Shown: positions 9,117 to 17,900, counted from the first letter of the stretch. The stretch: DNA of 64,000 nucleotides from Bradyrhizobium sp. CB2312 (GCF_029714425.1 NZ_CP121668.1:5229501-5293500); one strand, 5' to 3'. Translations and numbers: made by a program. The notes: generated by a model from the letters alone, not told the origin.

Positions 9117-10145
9117 ATGCCCTTTCAAGCCGCGACAGCAATGCCCCGCCGCGCCATGACCCCCGCCGCCTTTGTCCGCGGCGTGGTCGCCGCCTATGGT
9201 CGCTACGGGCGGGATCCTGCCGGCGCGCTGGCCAAGGGACAGGTCACTGAAGACCTGGTTCGGTCCGGCGACGGACGGGTGACGGCCGCCCAGTTCGAGG
9301 CGCTGGCGGGCCACGCCATGCGCGAGCTCGACGACGAGGCGCTCGGCTGGTTCTCGCGCCGGCTGCCTTGGGGCACCTATGGCATGCTCTGCCGCGCCTC
9401 GATCACGGCGCCCAATCTCGAGGTCGCGCTCAAACGCTGGTGCCGGCATCATCGCCTGCTCACCGAGGACGTGCTGTTCGAGCTCTCGGTCGGTGACGAG
9501 ACCGCGACCATCGCCATCCGCGAGCAGCGCGACCTCGGACCTTTGCGCGAATTCTGCCTCGTCACCCTGCTGCGCTATGTGCTCGGCTTCTCCTGCTGGG
9601 CGATCGATTCCGCGATCGCGCTGCGCGCGGCGGAATTCCCCTACTCAGAACCCGGCCACGTCTCGGTCTATCCGACCATTTTCTGCCGGACCTTGAGCTT
9701 CGATGCCGATGGCGCGCGCATCGTCTTCGACAAGCACTATCTGTCGCTGCCGCTGACGCGCAGCGCCGCCGATCTCGACAGCATGCTCAAGGGCGCGCTG
9801 CGGCTGACCGTGCTGCCCTATCGGCGCGACCGCCTGCTGGTCGAGCGCGTCCGCCGCGTGCTCCGCCATGCGCGCGGCCGCAGTCTCGGCGCCGAGGATG
9901 TCGCAAGCGAACTCGCGCTCTCCACCCGCACCATGCACCGCCGCCTGCGCGAGGAAGCAACCTCGCTGCGCGATCTCAAGGAGGAAGCCAAGTTCGAGCT
10001 GGCAAAGCAGGAGCTGATGCGCGGCCGCACGCCGATCAAGCGGATCGCGGAGATCGCGGGCTTCCGCAACGAGAAGAGCTTTTCCCGCGCCTTCCGCACC
10101 TGGACCGGCGCCTCGCCGCGCGAGTTTCGCGGAAGGTATCGATGA
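9117..10145 (+). CDS. AraC-family transcriptional regulator, divergent from the leucine operon
   Basis: This 342-aa protein has an N-terminal Arabinose_bd-type sensor region (about residues 20-220, including LPWGTYGMLCRASITAPNLE) and a C-terminal AraC double helix-turn-helix with LALSTRTMHRRLREEATSL and the classic end FRNEKSFSRAFRTWTGASPREFR. ATG 9117 precedes the conserved sensor; codons before it overlap the ivd gene. It starts 102 bp from ivd in the opposite direction, so it most likely controls that operon (inference). Regulators of the MerR type do this job in some other proteobacteria. Confidence 0.88.
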   Translation: MPFQAATAMPRRAMTPAAFVRGVVAAYGRYGRDPAGALAKGQVTEDLVRSGDGRVTAAQFEALAGHAMRELDDEALGWFSRRLPWGTYGMLCRASITAPNLEVALKRWCRHHRLLTEDVLFELSVGDETATIAIREQRDLGPLREFCLVTLLRYVLGFSCWAIDSAIALRAAEFPYSEPGHVSVYPTIFCRTLSFDADGARIVFDKHYLSLPLTRSAADLDSMLKGALRLTVLPYRRDRLLVERVRRVLRHARGRSLGAEDVASELALSTRTMHRRLREEATSLRDLKEEAKFELAKQELMRGRTPIKRIAEIAGFRNEKSFSRAFRTWTGASPREFRGRYR

Positions 10146-10236
10146 GGCGGACCATCATCTGCCTGTCATGAATTGACGGCCTCCGAGATCGCTCCCGGAG
10201 GCCGCAATGTCCTGGATCAGGTCTCGATGCCAGGCG

Positions 10237-10524
10237 TTAATTCTGCGCGCCCTGGCGAGCCTTGGGCTGCTTCGTCTGCTTCGGCTGGAAGGCGAGCGCG
10301 TCGTTGCTGGCCTTCGAGCCGCCGGCCTGCGAGCACGAGCCGCCGATGCCGCCGGCTGCCTGACGGCAGGCTTCCATCGTCGGATAGCCGCAGCCATGCG
10401 CGGCCTGGGCGCCGTTGGTGATGCAGTAGTCGTCGGCCTTCGCAGCCGGCGCGGTCATCATCAAGAACGCAGATGCAAACAGCGTCGCGGCGGACGCGAC
10501 GAACGTCTTCGAGGTCGGAGTCAT
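10237..10524 (-). CDS. DUF3551 exported protein
   Basis: This 95-aa protein has a signal peptide (FVASAATLFASAFLMMTAPAAKA) and a short cysteine-containing mature part: DYCITNGAQAAHGCGYPTME, then CRQAAGGIGGSCS. This spacing is the DUF3551 pattern, a family I associate mainly with Bradyrhizobium and relatives. Four cysteines suggest two disulfides in the periplasm. The C-terminal tail is Lys/Gln-rich. Function is unknown. Confidence 0.8.
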   Translation of the reverse strand: MTPTSKTFVASAATLFASAFLMMTAPAAKADDYCITNGAQAAHGCGYPTMEACRQAAGGIGGSCSQAGGSKASNDALAFQPKQTKQPKARQGAQN

Positions 10525-10662
10525 GCTGTCTTTTCCTGCTTAAAGGGTCCCACAAAAGCGCCCCCGGCATGCGACGCAGGCCGGGGTTCACACCTTGCAT
10601 CTAGGCCGCACCCGCGAGCCGGCAATCGTGCGCCGGCGCATTGCAGGGCTTCGTAAATCACA

Positions 10663-10697
10663 TGTCATAGTTAGGTGAGTTACTAAATAGTATGACA
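10663..10697. promoter_or_regulatory. Inverted repeat upstream of the DUF3551 gene
   Basis: TGTCATA (10663-10669) and TATGACA (10691-10697) are perfect 7-bp arms with a 21-bp AT-rich spacer that itself contains TTAG...CTAA. It lies about 140 bp upstream of the DUF3551 start and 50 bp from the 3' end of the Lrp gene. It could be an operator, but no regulator is assigned. Confidence 0.35.
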
Positions 10698-10748
10698 GGA
10701 TCGCAGCTTCGGCTCTTATGAAATCCTCGCCGGAAAGTGAGATGTCCC

Positions 10749-11240
10749 CTAGCCCGCCGAGGCGACCGCCAACTCCTGCACCGGCAGCGGCACGTCCTTG
10801 GCGACGCCCAGCACCGGGAAGCTCCGGACGTTCTTCACGTCGGGCATCGCGGCAAAGTGAAGGAGCTGCTGCCGCATGCTCTCGACGCTCGGCGCGACGC
10901 ATTTCAGGAGGTAGTCGGTGTCGCCCGAGATCCGCCAGCACTGCTGGATGCGCGGGATCGCGGCGATCGAGTTCTCGAACGCCTCCAGCACTGGCTGAGC
11001 TTGGCTGCCGAGCTGGATCGAGACAAACGACACCACCTCATAGCCGAGCAGCCGCTCGTCGATGACCGCGCGCACCGCCCGGATCACGCCGCGGCTGAAC
11101 AGCGATTTCAGCCGCCGCAGGCAGTTCGGTGCGGACACGCCGACGCGCAGCGCCAGCTCGTTGTTGCGCACCCGCCCGTCCTGCTGCAGCTCGGAAAGAA
11201 TTTTCAGATCGACGCCGTCGAGCTGGTCACGCCCGGCCAT
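10749..11240 (-). CDS. Lrp/AsnC-family transcriptional regulator
   Basis: This 163-aa protein has an N-terminal winged helix (LDGVDLKILSELQQDGRVRN, then VGVSAPNCLRRLKSLFSRGV) and a C-terminal RAM ligand domain (SIQLGSQAQPVLEAFE; CWRISGDTDYLLKCVA). GAGG lies 6 bp before ATG 11240, which decides the start over two upstream ATGs. Such proteins sense amino acids and often control transport or catabolism genes. No obvious target is adjacent. Confidence 0.9.
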   Translation of the reverse strand: MAGRDQLDGVDLKILSELQQDGRVRNNELALRVGVSAPNCLRRLKSLFSRGVIRAVRAVIDERLLGYEVVSFVSIQLGSQAQPVLEAFENSIAAIPRIQQCWRISGDTDYLLKCVAPSVESMRQQLLHFAAMPDVKNVRSFPVLGVAKDVPLPVQELAVASAG

Positions 11241-11354
11241 CCCCCACCTCGTCATGTCGTGTCGTGCGAGGCAGCGAAGCACGCGGGGAATTTAGTGCCA
11301 AGAGCCCACCGCCGGGCGCGACGCTCTCGCCCAATAGCGGGAAAGTCTTTCCGC

Positions 11355-11439
11355 CGTCATGGCCGGGCTTGTCCCGGCCATCCACGCTGTCTTACACAGC
11401 CCCAAAACGTGGATGCCCGGGACAAGCCCGGGCATGACG
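11355..11439. repeat. Palindromic intergenic repeat
   Basis: CGTCATGGCCGGGCTTGTCC at the left is mirrored at the right by GGACAAGCCCGGGCATGACG, with inner arms CCACG/CGTGG. The 85-bp unit lies between the Lrp gene and the NDUFS4-like gene. It resembles the palindrome at 44649-44752 in design (CGTCAT...ATGACG ends) but not in its inner sequence. Confidence 0.75.
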
Positions 11440-11464
11440 ATATCGTGGCCGCGCCGACCGCCCC

Positions 11465-11770
11465 TCAATGCGTCCAGGGCTCGCCGCGGCGGAACGAGAA
11501 ATTATCGGCATAGGCGACCGGGCGGCGGATCGAATCCTGGGGCTCGATCACCTGGTAGGCGATGCCCTTGCGCTCGCAATAGGCGACCGCCTCTTCCTTG
11601 GTGTGGAAGCGCAGCGTGATCTGCTGCTTCATGTCGCCGGACGAGGTCCAGCCCATCAGCGGCTCGACCGAGCGCGGCTGCTCGGGCTCGTAGTCGAGCT
11701 GCCATTCCTTGGTCTTGGACCGGCCGGATTGCATCGCGTTCTTGGCGGGCTTGAAAATGCGTGCGGTCAT
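11465..11770 (-). CDS. NADH dehydrogenase (complex I) NDUFS4-like accessory subunit
   Basis: This 101-aa protein begins MTARIFKPAKNAMQSGRSKT and contains WQLDYEP and MGWTSSGDMKQQITLRFHTK, the hallmark of the ETC_C1_NDUFS4 family. This is an accessory complex I subunit shared by alphaproteobacteria and mitochondria. It should sit on the peripheral arm near the NADH-oxidising module. It is a stand-alone gene, as is usual for this subunit outside the nuo operon. Confidence 0.9.
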   Translation of the reverse strand: MTARIFKPAKNAMQSGRSKTKEWQLDYEPEQPRSVEPLMGWTSSGDMKQQITLRFHTKEEAVAYCERKGIAYQVIEPQDSIRRPVAYADNFSFRRGEPWTH

Positions 11771-12027
11771 GGGTGGTCCGGCCTCTTGGTCTTTTCGTTC
11801 GATTTCGATGCGTCAGGGTGGCAGTTGGTGGAAACTTCAGGGATAGTATAGAGACACCGATCGGGAACTATTCGGTGATTCCAGTCCCTTGGGTGCCCGT
11901 CACCGACGGGTATAGTCATTATGCTGCACCGTGACAATTGTGTACCCGCCGTCCGCCCCGGGACCCCGCCCGGTGCCCCCGCCTCGCCGACCTCAGCGTA
12001 TCCGCCCCCTACGAAAGCTCCCGTCGC

Positions 12028-13209
12028 ATGGCCTTCCTGAACGTCAGCGCAACGCTCCCCGAGAAAGGCCGTGACCTCAGGCTCGACCTGTTTCGCGGCG
12101 TCGCGAATTGGGCGATCTTCCTCGATCACATCCCCGACAACGTCGTGAACTGGATCACGACGCGCAACTACGGCTTTTCCGACGCCGCGGACCTGTTCGT
12201 CTTCATCTCCGGCTACACCGCCTCCTTCGTCTATGCACGGATGATGCTGGAACGCGGCTTCATCGTCGGCGCCACGCGCCTGACCAAGCGGGTCTGGCAG
12301 CTCTACGTCGCCCACATCATCCTGTTCGTGATCTACATCGCCTCGATCAGCTATCTCGCGCTGCGCTTCGGCGATTCCGATATGATCAACGAGTTCAACG
12401 TCGCCGGCCTCGTCGACAACGCCACCGAGACGCTGCGCCAGGGCCTGTTCCTGCGCTTCAAGCCGCTCAATCTCGATGTGCTGCCGCTCTACATCGTGCT
12501 GATGGGGCTGTTTCCGCCGGTGCTGTGGTTCATGCTGCGCAAGCCCGACCTGACGATGGGACTCTCCATCGCGCTGTGGCTGGCCGCGCGTCACTTCGGC
12601 TGGAATCTGACCGCCTATCCGGCCGGCCAGTGGTACTTCAACCCCTATTGCTGGCAGGTGCTGTTCGTGTTCGGCGCCTGGTGCGCCATGGGCGGCGCCC
12701 GGCGCTCGGGCGCGCTGATCAACTCACAGATCACGCTGTGGCTCTGCCTCGCCTATCTCGCCTTTGCGCTGGTCATGACCATGGCCGGCCGCTTCCCGAG
12801 CCTCGGCGGCATGTTTCCGGAGTGGCTGTTCTCGGCCTTCAACCCGAACGACAAGACCAACCTCGCGCCCTATCGCTTCATCCACTTCGTCGTGATCGTG
12901 ATCCTGGTGATCCGCTTCGTGCCGAAGGACTGGCCGGGCCTCGAATGGAAGATCTTCGATCCGGTCATCGTCTGCGGCCAGCAGTCGCTCGCCGTGTTCT
13001 GCGTCGGCGTGTTCCTGTCCTTCGTCGGCCATTTCGAGCTGTCTATGAGCTCGGGCTCGCTTTTCGCACAGCTCTTCGTCAGCATCGCCGGCATCGCGAT
13101 CATGACGACGGTGGCCTATTATATTTCCTGGTCGAAGAAGCAGGACAAGCCGCTGAAGCCGCCGCCGCCGGCCAAGCCTGCGGCCGCTTCGCCGGCAAAG
13201 GCTGCCTGA
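12028..13209 (+). CDS. opgC: OpgC-domain membrane acyltransferase
   Basis: This 393-aa integral membrane protein has about ten hydrophobic helices. The N-terminus carries the OpgC motif GRDLRLDLFRGVANWAIFLD followed by HIPDN and FSDAADLFVFISGYTASFVY. The family transfers succinyl or similar groups to osmoregulated periplasmic glucans. The tail is a proline/alanine/lysine-rich cytoplasmic extension. ATG 12028 is chosen because upstream codons are not family-like. It is monocistronic. Confidence 0.88.
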   Translation: MAFLNVSATLPEKGRDLRLDLFRGVANWAIFLDHIPDNVVNWITTRNYGFSDAADLFVFISGYTASFVYARMMLERGFIVGATRLTKRVWQLYVAHIILFVIYIASISYLALRFGDSDMINEFNVAGLVDNATETLRQGLFLRFKPLNLDVLPLYIVLMGLFPPVLWFMLRKPDLTMGLSIALWLAARHFGWNLTAYPAGQWYFNPYCWQVLFVFGAWCAMGGARRSGALINSQITLWLCLAYLAFALVMTMAGRFPSLGGMFPEWLFSAFNPNDKTNLAPYRFIHFVVIVILVIRFVPKDWPGLEWKIFDPVIVCGQQSLAVFCVGVFLSFVGHFELSMSSGSLFAQLFVSIAGIAIMTTVAYYISWSKKQDKPLKPPPPAKPAAASPAKAA

Positions 13210-13251
13210 GCTCGCGGCAGCGATACTGCGCCTGATGGCGGCGATGCCGCC

Positions 13252-13446
13252 TCAGGCCGCCTCTTCGCCGTCGAACTCGGTGAACTTCTTGTAGATCCAG
13301 TCGCGGCCGTCGTGGCGGCGCCACACCTTGCCGTACACGAGCTGCCCGTTGATCGAGCGGCGCGGCACGATCACGGTCCAGAGGTGCCAGATCTCGGTCC
13401 AGTTCGACTGCGAACCGACGGTTTGGACGTTGCGATCGAAAGACAT
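13252..13446 (-). CDS. Conserved small hypothetical protein
   Basis: This 64-aa soluble protein (MSFDRNVQTVGSQSNWTEIW onward) is rich in Trp and Arg and ends FTEFDGEEAA. I recognise no domain. ATG 13446 is preferred over 13506 because the first 20 codons of the longer form look unrelated. It is convergent with opgC, 42 bp apart. The aromatic-rich, compact composition suggests a folded protein rather than chance. Confidence 0.55.
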   Translation of the reverse strand: MSFDRNVQTVGSQSNWTEIWHLWTVIVPRRSINGQLVYGKVWRRHDGRDWIYKKFTEFDGEEAA

Positions 13447-13506
13447 GACGCAGAACTCACGCGATACGAGCGCCGCGACGAACTGTGATCTTGTGTGAGC
13501 ACCCAT

Positions 13507-14273
13507 TGGAGGTACCCCCGTCGCGAGCCAGGGACCAATTTGATAGTGATCGCCGGGACTTCCGCAACAACCGCTCTGTCTTAACCTAACTGGTCAACCT
13601 TACTACAGCCGTCCGGACTGGTTGAAAGCGGATGCCGATTTTTCTAGAATGCGTGCACCATTTGAGAATGAGCGCGCCATTTTGGACGCGTGGTGATTTC
13701 TAAACGACGTTGACTTTTGAGCGTGCTGGAATTCTGAAAAGTATTGATCGGGCGGGACGACCACAATGAATTTGCAATGTGCATGTCTGCGCTTGGCGGT
13801 GCGCTCGACGCCGCCTGCTCCGCTGATCAAGATATCCATCCAGGTGCCGCCGAAGGCCGCCAACGACAACCATCTGGTCTGGCCATTGCTGCCGTTTCCG
13901 CTCGGCTGGTACGCCTCGAACTGATCGCGGACCATGCTTTGAAAAGCGCAACGCCGCGCAAGCGGAGTATTATCGCTTGGCGGCGTCCGTTTAGGCATTG
14001 GGCGCTGAAATCCCCAACACCCATATGTCTATGGCGACGAGCAAAGGTTCGATGAAGCTTTGGTAATTCGCCGCCGCGCGCCTCATGGCAATCCCCTGAC
14101 ATATCGTGCAGAAGTCGCCACGCGCGACAAACACGCGCCCCGGCGTGAGAGCGCTTCGGGCAGCGATCGCGCAGCTGTTTCAGGATACGATGGGCCGCAT
14201 TGCCTGGATCATCTGGCGCCTCGTCGATCGGCAGCTGTTCTGATGCCCGAGCAGCCGGTCGCTCCCGATCACG
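13507..14273. other. 767-bp gap without a convincing gene
   Basis: No reading frame here has both a plausible start and family-like composition; the longest (13603-13998 minus) shows no recognisable motif. The stretch is less GC-rich than its surroundings around 13560-13760 and may be eroded sequence. It holds one copy of the dispersed repeat whose core is GGCGCTGAAATCCC (listed separately). Confidence 0.5.
13948..14026 (+). repeat. Dispersed repeat with core GGCGCTGAAATCCC, copy 1
   Basis: By eye, this segment aligns in reverse complement with 20779-20863. Shared landmarks in order are GCAAC.., GCCGCG, GGAGTAT, a CGGCG block and TGGGCGCTGAAATCCCCA. The blocks keep order and spacing with many substitutions between, so it is an old repeat or a conserved structured element. 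Confidence 0.55.
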
Positions 14274-15002
14274 TCAGTAGTGATAGTTCAAACCGACCGT
14301 CGCGGCATGGATCGTGTCCTTGAGGTGGGCCACGGTGATGCTTTCGGACGGGCTGATCAGCTGTATCGGGCTCTTCGTGCCGAAGTCGTAGTAATTATAT
14401 TCGACATTGGCCGACCAACTTGACGCGAACGCCCATTCCACACCGGCGCCCAAGGTCCAGCCGGTCCGCATGACCGACGCGCTGGGATCGATCGCGAAGC
14501 CGGTGGCCGGACTGGTATACGCATCATCGATCTTGTCGTGCGTCCAGGCGACGCCACCCCGCGCATAGATCAGCCAGCCCAAGCCATAGGCATAGCCGAG
14601 CCGTGCTGTGGCCGAGGCGAGAAAATCGTTCTTGAGGCCGAACCGCGATGGCACGGCGAGGTTGCCGAACGTGGGAAATCTGACACTGCTCGCATGATGG
14701 CTCGAAAGGCTCGACAATGCGGCGCGGCCTTCAGCGCCGACGACCCAGTTGGATGCGAATTGATGGTCGCAGCCGGCCTGCCCGCCACCGACAAGACCGG
14801 CGGCGCCAAAGTCGACCGTCCCCCCGGCGCTGTTGATCGTGCGATCGCCGCTCGCGACGCCGCCGACATGACCGCCGACATAGCACCCGGTCCAGTTGAA
14901 GACGACGGACGCCGTGGGAGGTGCTTGCAGCGCAAGATCGGCCGCAGATGCGGCGGTGGCCGAAAGAGCGGCGAGCGCCGCGCCGGCGAAAGCTTTCAAC
15001 AT
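14274..15002 (-). CDS. Outer-membrane beta-barrel protein (Omp25/Omp31 type)
   Basis: This 242-aa protein has a signal peptide (AFAGAALAALSATAASA), then FNWTGCYVGGHVGG, the hallmark N-terminal strand of alphaproteobacterial Omp25/31 barrels. Alternating beta strands follow, with a C-terminal ATVGLNYHY that ends in an aromatic residue as barrel proteins do. It probably forms an eight-stranded barrel. ATG 15002 puts the signal at the start; an upstream ATG at 15026 would add eight residues. Confidence 0.87.
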   Translation of the reverse strand: MLKAFAGAALAALSATAASAADLALQAPPTASVVFNWTGCYVGGHVGGVASGDRTINSAGGTVDFGAAGLVGGGQAGCDHQFASNWVVGAEGRAALSSLSSHHASSVRFPTFGNLAVPSRFGLKNDFLASATARLGYAYGLGWLIYARGGVAWTHDKIDDAYTSPATGFAIDPSASVMRTGWTLGAGVEWAFASSWSANVEYNYYDFGTKSPIQLISPSESITVAHLKDTIHAATVGLNYHY

Positions 15003-15175
15003 GTCCCGACATTCCTCATTGCCCATGCAGCGGTCCTAGCAGGCCGAGCTGTCGCGGAGGTTGCGTGATGCCCGCATCTCCCGCGCGGGGCGGCGCAGGC
15101 CGCGTTCCGCCGGCAATACCCAAACGGGGCCGGTTGGTTGGGATCTCGAGGGAAATGAAGGAGGTTCCTCGGGAC

Positions 15176-15252
15176 TGGTCGGGGCAGCTGGATTCGAACC
15201 AACGACCTGCAGTACCCAAAACTGCCGCGCTACCAGGCTGCGCTATACCCCG
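15176..15252 (-). tRNA. tRNA-Pro (UGG)
   Basis: On minus, the acceptor strand CGGGGTA (15246-15252) pairs with TGCCCCG before discriminator A and an encoded CCA. The anticodon loop is TTTGGGT between GCAGT/ACTGC arms, giving UGG. The T arm contains GGTTCGAATCC. It is 77 nt with a regular cloverleaf. Confidence 0.95.
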
Positions 15253-15350
15253 AATGTCCGGTGAGCCCCGTCGATACACGCTTCCAAAGGCGCCAGCAAG
15301 CTTACAAACCGGCGCCAGCAAGGCTGGCAACGGCCCCCCGCCGGGCGGTG

Positions 15351-15833
15351 CTATTTGCTGCCGAACAGCGGGTGACCGACGCGGTCACCGGGGCGGATGC
15401 CGTATTTCTGCGCCGTTCCCGCCACCACCTCCAGCACGGCCCGGGCGGGCCCTCCCGACGAGATGATCTTGGTCGACAGCGGCTCGGTGTTCTCGGCTAT
15501 GCGCAGGATGCGGCCGTCGGCGCGGATGAAGATCATGTCGAGCGGGACATAAGTGTTCTTCATCCACATCGACACTTCCTGCTCGGGATTGAAGTCGAAC
15601 AGCATGCCTTTGCCGTCGGCCAGTTCCTTGCGGTACATCAGGCCGGTCTGCTTCTCCTCATCGGTCGTCGCCATCTCGACCGAGAACACCTGCACGCCGT
15701 TCTTGGTGACGATCTCGAGCGGCTGGAAGCTGGCGGCATTGGCGGCGGCGAGGCTGGCGATGACGAGAATGGCGGCAAGGCTTTTGGCAAAACCCATGGC
15801 GAGACGCATGGGAAAAGTCATGGCAAAAGTCAT
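15351..15833 (-). CDS. DUF192 exported protein
   Basis: This protein of up to 160 aa has a signal peptide (SLAAILVIASLAAANA) and then the DUF192 domain: VEMATTDEEKQTGLMYRKEL, MLFDFNPEQEVSMWMKNTY, PLDMIFIRADGRI. The ending GIRPGDRVGHPLF is also typical. Several in-frame ATGs lie in a short repeated stretch at the 5' end, so the start could be 15833, 15819 or later. DUF192 proteins are small periplasmic proteins of unknown role. Confidence 0.88.
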   Translation of the reverse strand: MTFAMTFPMRLAMGFAKSLAAILVIASLAAANAASFQPLEIVTKNGVQVFSVEMATTDEEKQTGLMYRKELADGKGMLFDFNPEQEVSMWMKNTYVPLDMIFIRADGRILRIAENTEPLSTKIISSGGPARAVLEVVAGTAQKYGIRPGDRVGHPLFGSK

Positions 15834-15951
15834 GAAATGGCACTCGGAGCGGGTGGGACTGGGACAGTCCTTACGCGGCGATCATGACAAAAGCCAGAGG
15901 CGCGCCGGCCTGCCGACGCGCCTCTTGTCACGATTCCGGGAATGGAAGAGC

Positions 15952-16051
15952 TAAAGCATGATCCGGAAAAGTGCGAAGCGGTTTTCCGGAAAGATCATGC
16001 TCAAACAACAACCTAAAGCGCGATGACGATTCATCCCTCATCGCGCTTTAG
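15952..16051. repeat. Composite palindromic repeat (arms A+B), copy 1
   Basis: Arm A is a palindrome beginning TAAAGCATGATCCGG and ending GGAAAGATCATGC. A linker TCAAACAACAACC leads to arm B, TAAAGCGCGATGA...TCATCGCGCTTTA. Near-identical units occur at 24237-24341 and 28497-28600. On minus, the arm B edge supplies the TAA stop of the cold-shock gene. Confidence 0.88.
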
Positions 16052-16683
16052 TGCGACTGCAATCCCGGCGAGCCGGTTTCGGGATGGATCTCGGCCGCCA
16101 TCATGCCCTTGGAGCCGGGCCCGAAGCGGACCAGCACATATTGGCCGGGCCGCAGCTCAGTCATGCCGAAGCGGCGCAGCGTCTCCATGTGCACGAAGAT
16201 GTCGGGCGTGCCCTCGCCGCAGGTGAGGAAGCCGAAGCCGCGCAGCCGGTTGAACCATTTGACCTGGGCCCGCTCCAGCCCGCTTGTCGGGGTGACCGTG
16301 ACGTGGGTGCGCGGCGGCAGCATCTGCGCCGGATGGATCGCGGTCGATTCGTCCATCGAGACCACGCGGAAGGCCTGGTAGCCCTTCGCGCGCTGGATGC
16401 ACTCGACGACGATGCGGGCGCCCTCATAGGCGGTCTGGAAGCCGTCGCGCCTGAGCACGGTAACGTGCAGGAGCACGTCGGGCCAGCCATTGTCCGGAAC
16501 GATGAAGCCGTAGCCCTTTGAGGCATCGAACCATTTGATGACGCCGTGAACCTCGACGAGGTTGGCGCTGCCCTCACCAAGTCCGGTGAAGGGATTGAGC
16601 GCGCTGTCGCGACCGGCGCCGCCGTGCTCGCCGACCGCGGGAACTCCGACCTTCTTGGACTCAAATCCGTCCGACGACCCCAT
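16048..16683 (-). CDS. Double cold-shock-domain protein
   Basis: This 211-aa protein has two cold-shock domains. The first has VIKWFDASKGYGFIVPDN (RNP1) and VLLHVTVL (RNP2 position). The second has AQVKWFNRLRGFGFLTCGEG and IFVHMETLRRFG. They are joined by a proline-containing linker. Tandem-CSD proteins bind single-stranded nucleic acid and are common in Rhizobiales. ATG 16683 is chosen by analogy; a start at 16719 is possible. The stop codon lies within the edge of a dispersed palindromic repeat. Confidence 0.88.
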   Translation of the reverse strand: MGSSDGFESKKVGVPAVGEHGGAGRDSALNPFTGLGEGSANLVEVHGVIKWFDASKGYGFIVPDNGWPDVLLHVTVLRRDGFQTAYEGARIVVECIQRAKGYQAFRVVSMDESTAIHPAQMLPPRTHVTVTPTSGLERAQVKWFNRLRGFGFLTCGEGTPDIFVHMETLRRFGMTELRPGQYVLVRFGPGSKGMMAAEIHPETGSPGLQSH

Positions 16684-16881
16684 AACCCCGGACCCCACAC
16701 ATGCCATGCAACCCGCCACATTGGCGGCGTCGAATCACGCGTCTTAAGAGAATGTTCTCAATTCGACGCGACGCGAATCTTCCGACTCAAAAGATAACAC
16801 TCCCGGTTGCGAGGCATAGATAAAAAAGAGATTCGCCGGAACCTATGAACAGCTTGCACAGGCGCGAATCAAATCTTTGCC

Positions 16882-17643
16882 TCAATTACCGACAAAGGGC
16901 CCGAGTGTTTCGCCGATGTCGTGGTGGATCACGAGGTCGGCGATGTCATCCTGCTCGGTCGGCTCGCGATTGATGATCACGAGACGCGCGCCGGCGTTCT
17001 TCGCCATCATCGGAAAGCCCGCCGCAGGCCACACCACGAGCGAGGAACCGATCGCGATGAAGAGGTCGCAGGCCCGCGACAGCTCGGTTGCCCGCTGCAT
17101 TTCGTCCTCGGGCATCATCTGGCCGAATGAAATCGTGGCGGTTTTCACCGGCTCGTCGCACGCGGTGCAATTGGGTGCGGCGCCGTCGTCGTCGAAGCGG
17201 CGTTTCACCCAGTCGAGCGGATAGGCCTGCCCGCATCCGATGCAACGCGCATAAGTGGTATTTCCGTGAAGTTCAATCACATGCTCTGGCGCGAAGCCCG
17301 AGGCCTGGTGCAGATTGTCGATGTTCTGGGTGATCACGGCGGGAATCTTGCCGGCGCGGTAGAGCGAGGCGAGCGCGCGATGGCCGCGGCCTGGCCTCGC
17401 CGCCGCGAACACCTCCTCCATCGCAAAGCGGCGGCGCCAGGATTCGTCGCGCGCCTCCTGGCTTGCGACGAACTCACCGAACTCGATCGGACGGTAGCGG
17501 CTCCAGAGCCCGCCCGGCGAGCGGAAGTCGGGGATGCCGGATTCGGTCGAGATGCCGGCGCCGGTGAACGGCACGATGGTTTTGGCTTCGGCGATCATGT
17601 CGCCGAGCCGCTCGACGCCGCTGCGAAGATCCGATGCAATCAT
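16882..17643 (-). CDS. Sir2-family NAD-dependent protein deacylase
   Basis: This 253-aa sirtuin has the NAD-binding loop PFTGAGISTESGIPDFRSPG, TQNIDNLH, the catalytic His126 in ELHGN, and a zinc site from Cys134/Cys137 (CIGC) and Cys159/Cys162 (CTAC). It removes acyl groups from lysines using NAD. GGGAGG lies 6 bp before ATG 17643. It is the second gene of a probable pair with a short cysteine-tailed peptide gene ending 26 bp upstream. Confidence 0.93.
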   Translation of the reverse strand: MIASDLRSGVERLGDMIAEAKTIVPFTGAGISTESGIPDFRSPGGLWSRYRPIEFGEFVASQEARDESWRRRFAMEEVFAAARPGRGHRALASLYRAGKIPAVITQNIDNLHQASGFAPEHVIELHGNTTYARCIGCGQAYPLDWVKRRFDDDGAAPNCTACDEPVKTATISFGQMMPEDEMQRATELSRACDLFIAIGSSLVVWPAAGFPMMAKNAGARLVIINREPTEQDDIADLVIHHDIGETLGPFVGN

Positions 17644-17669
17644 GAGCGGCCTCCCGAATCCTTTTTTGC

Positions 17670-17774
17670 CTAGCTGCAGCAGGCGCAAGCGACAAGATCG
17701 CTGACGCTCTTATCAAGCGCGTACGCGATGCGCTCGGCAATTTCTTCCGACCTTCGCATATCACAATCCTGCAA
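17670..17774 (-). CDS. Possible short peptide with cysteine-rich tail, upstream of the sirtuin
   Basis: TTG 17774 just after GGAGGAGG, or ATG 17759, opens a 34- or 29-codon frame reading MRRSEEIAERIAYALDKSVS then DLVACACCS-stop. An acidic amphipathic helix followed by CACCS is not typical of chance sequence. The stop is 26 bp from the sirtuin start on the same strand, so co-transcription is likely. No modifying enzyme is nearby. Function and even expression are unknown. Confidence 0.35.
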   Translation of the reverse strand: MQDCDMRRSEEIAERIAYALDKSVSDLVACACCS

Positions 17775-17900
17775 TGCCTCCTCCCCATTGACGCCCCAAT
17801 CAGAAGCGCCAATGCATGTGTTTACGCGACTCAAGATGATGCGGCGGCAGTGCTTGAGTCCAGCAGTGCACTCATACTCAGGTGTAGAGGGGATTTGACA

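Noticed and set aside
13603..13998. 131-codon frame on minus as a transposase remnant
   Set aside because: I could not match it to any transposase motif, and a plus-strand frame of similar length exists over the same bases. It is left as gene-free.
17670..17774. Modified-peptide (RiPP) cluster at the CACCS peptide
   Set aside because: No cyclase, radical-SAM, YcaO or export gene lies next to it. Only the peptide frame itself was kept, at low confidence.
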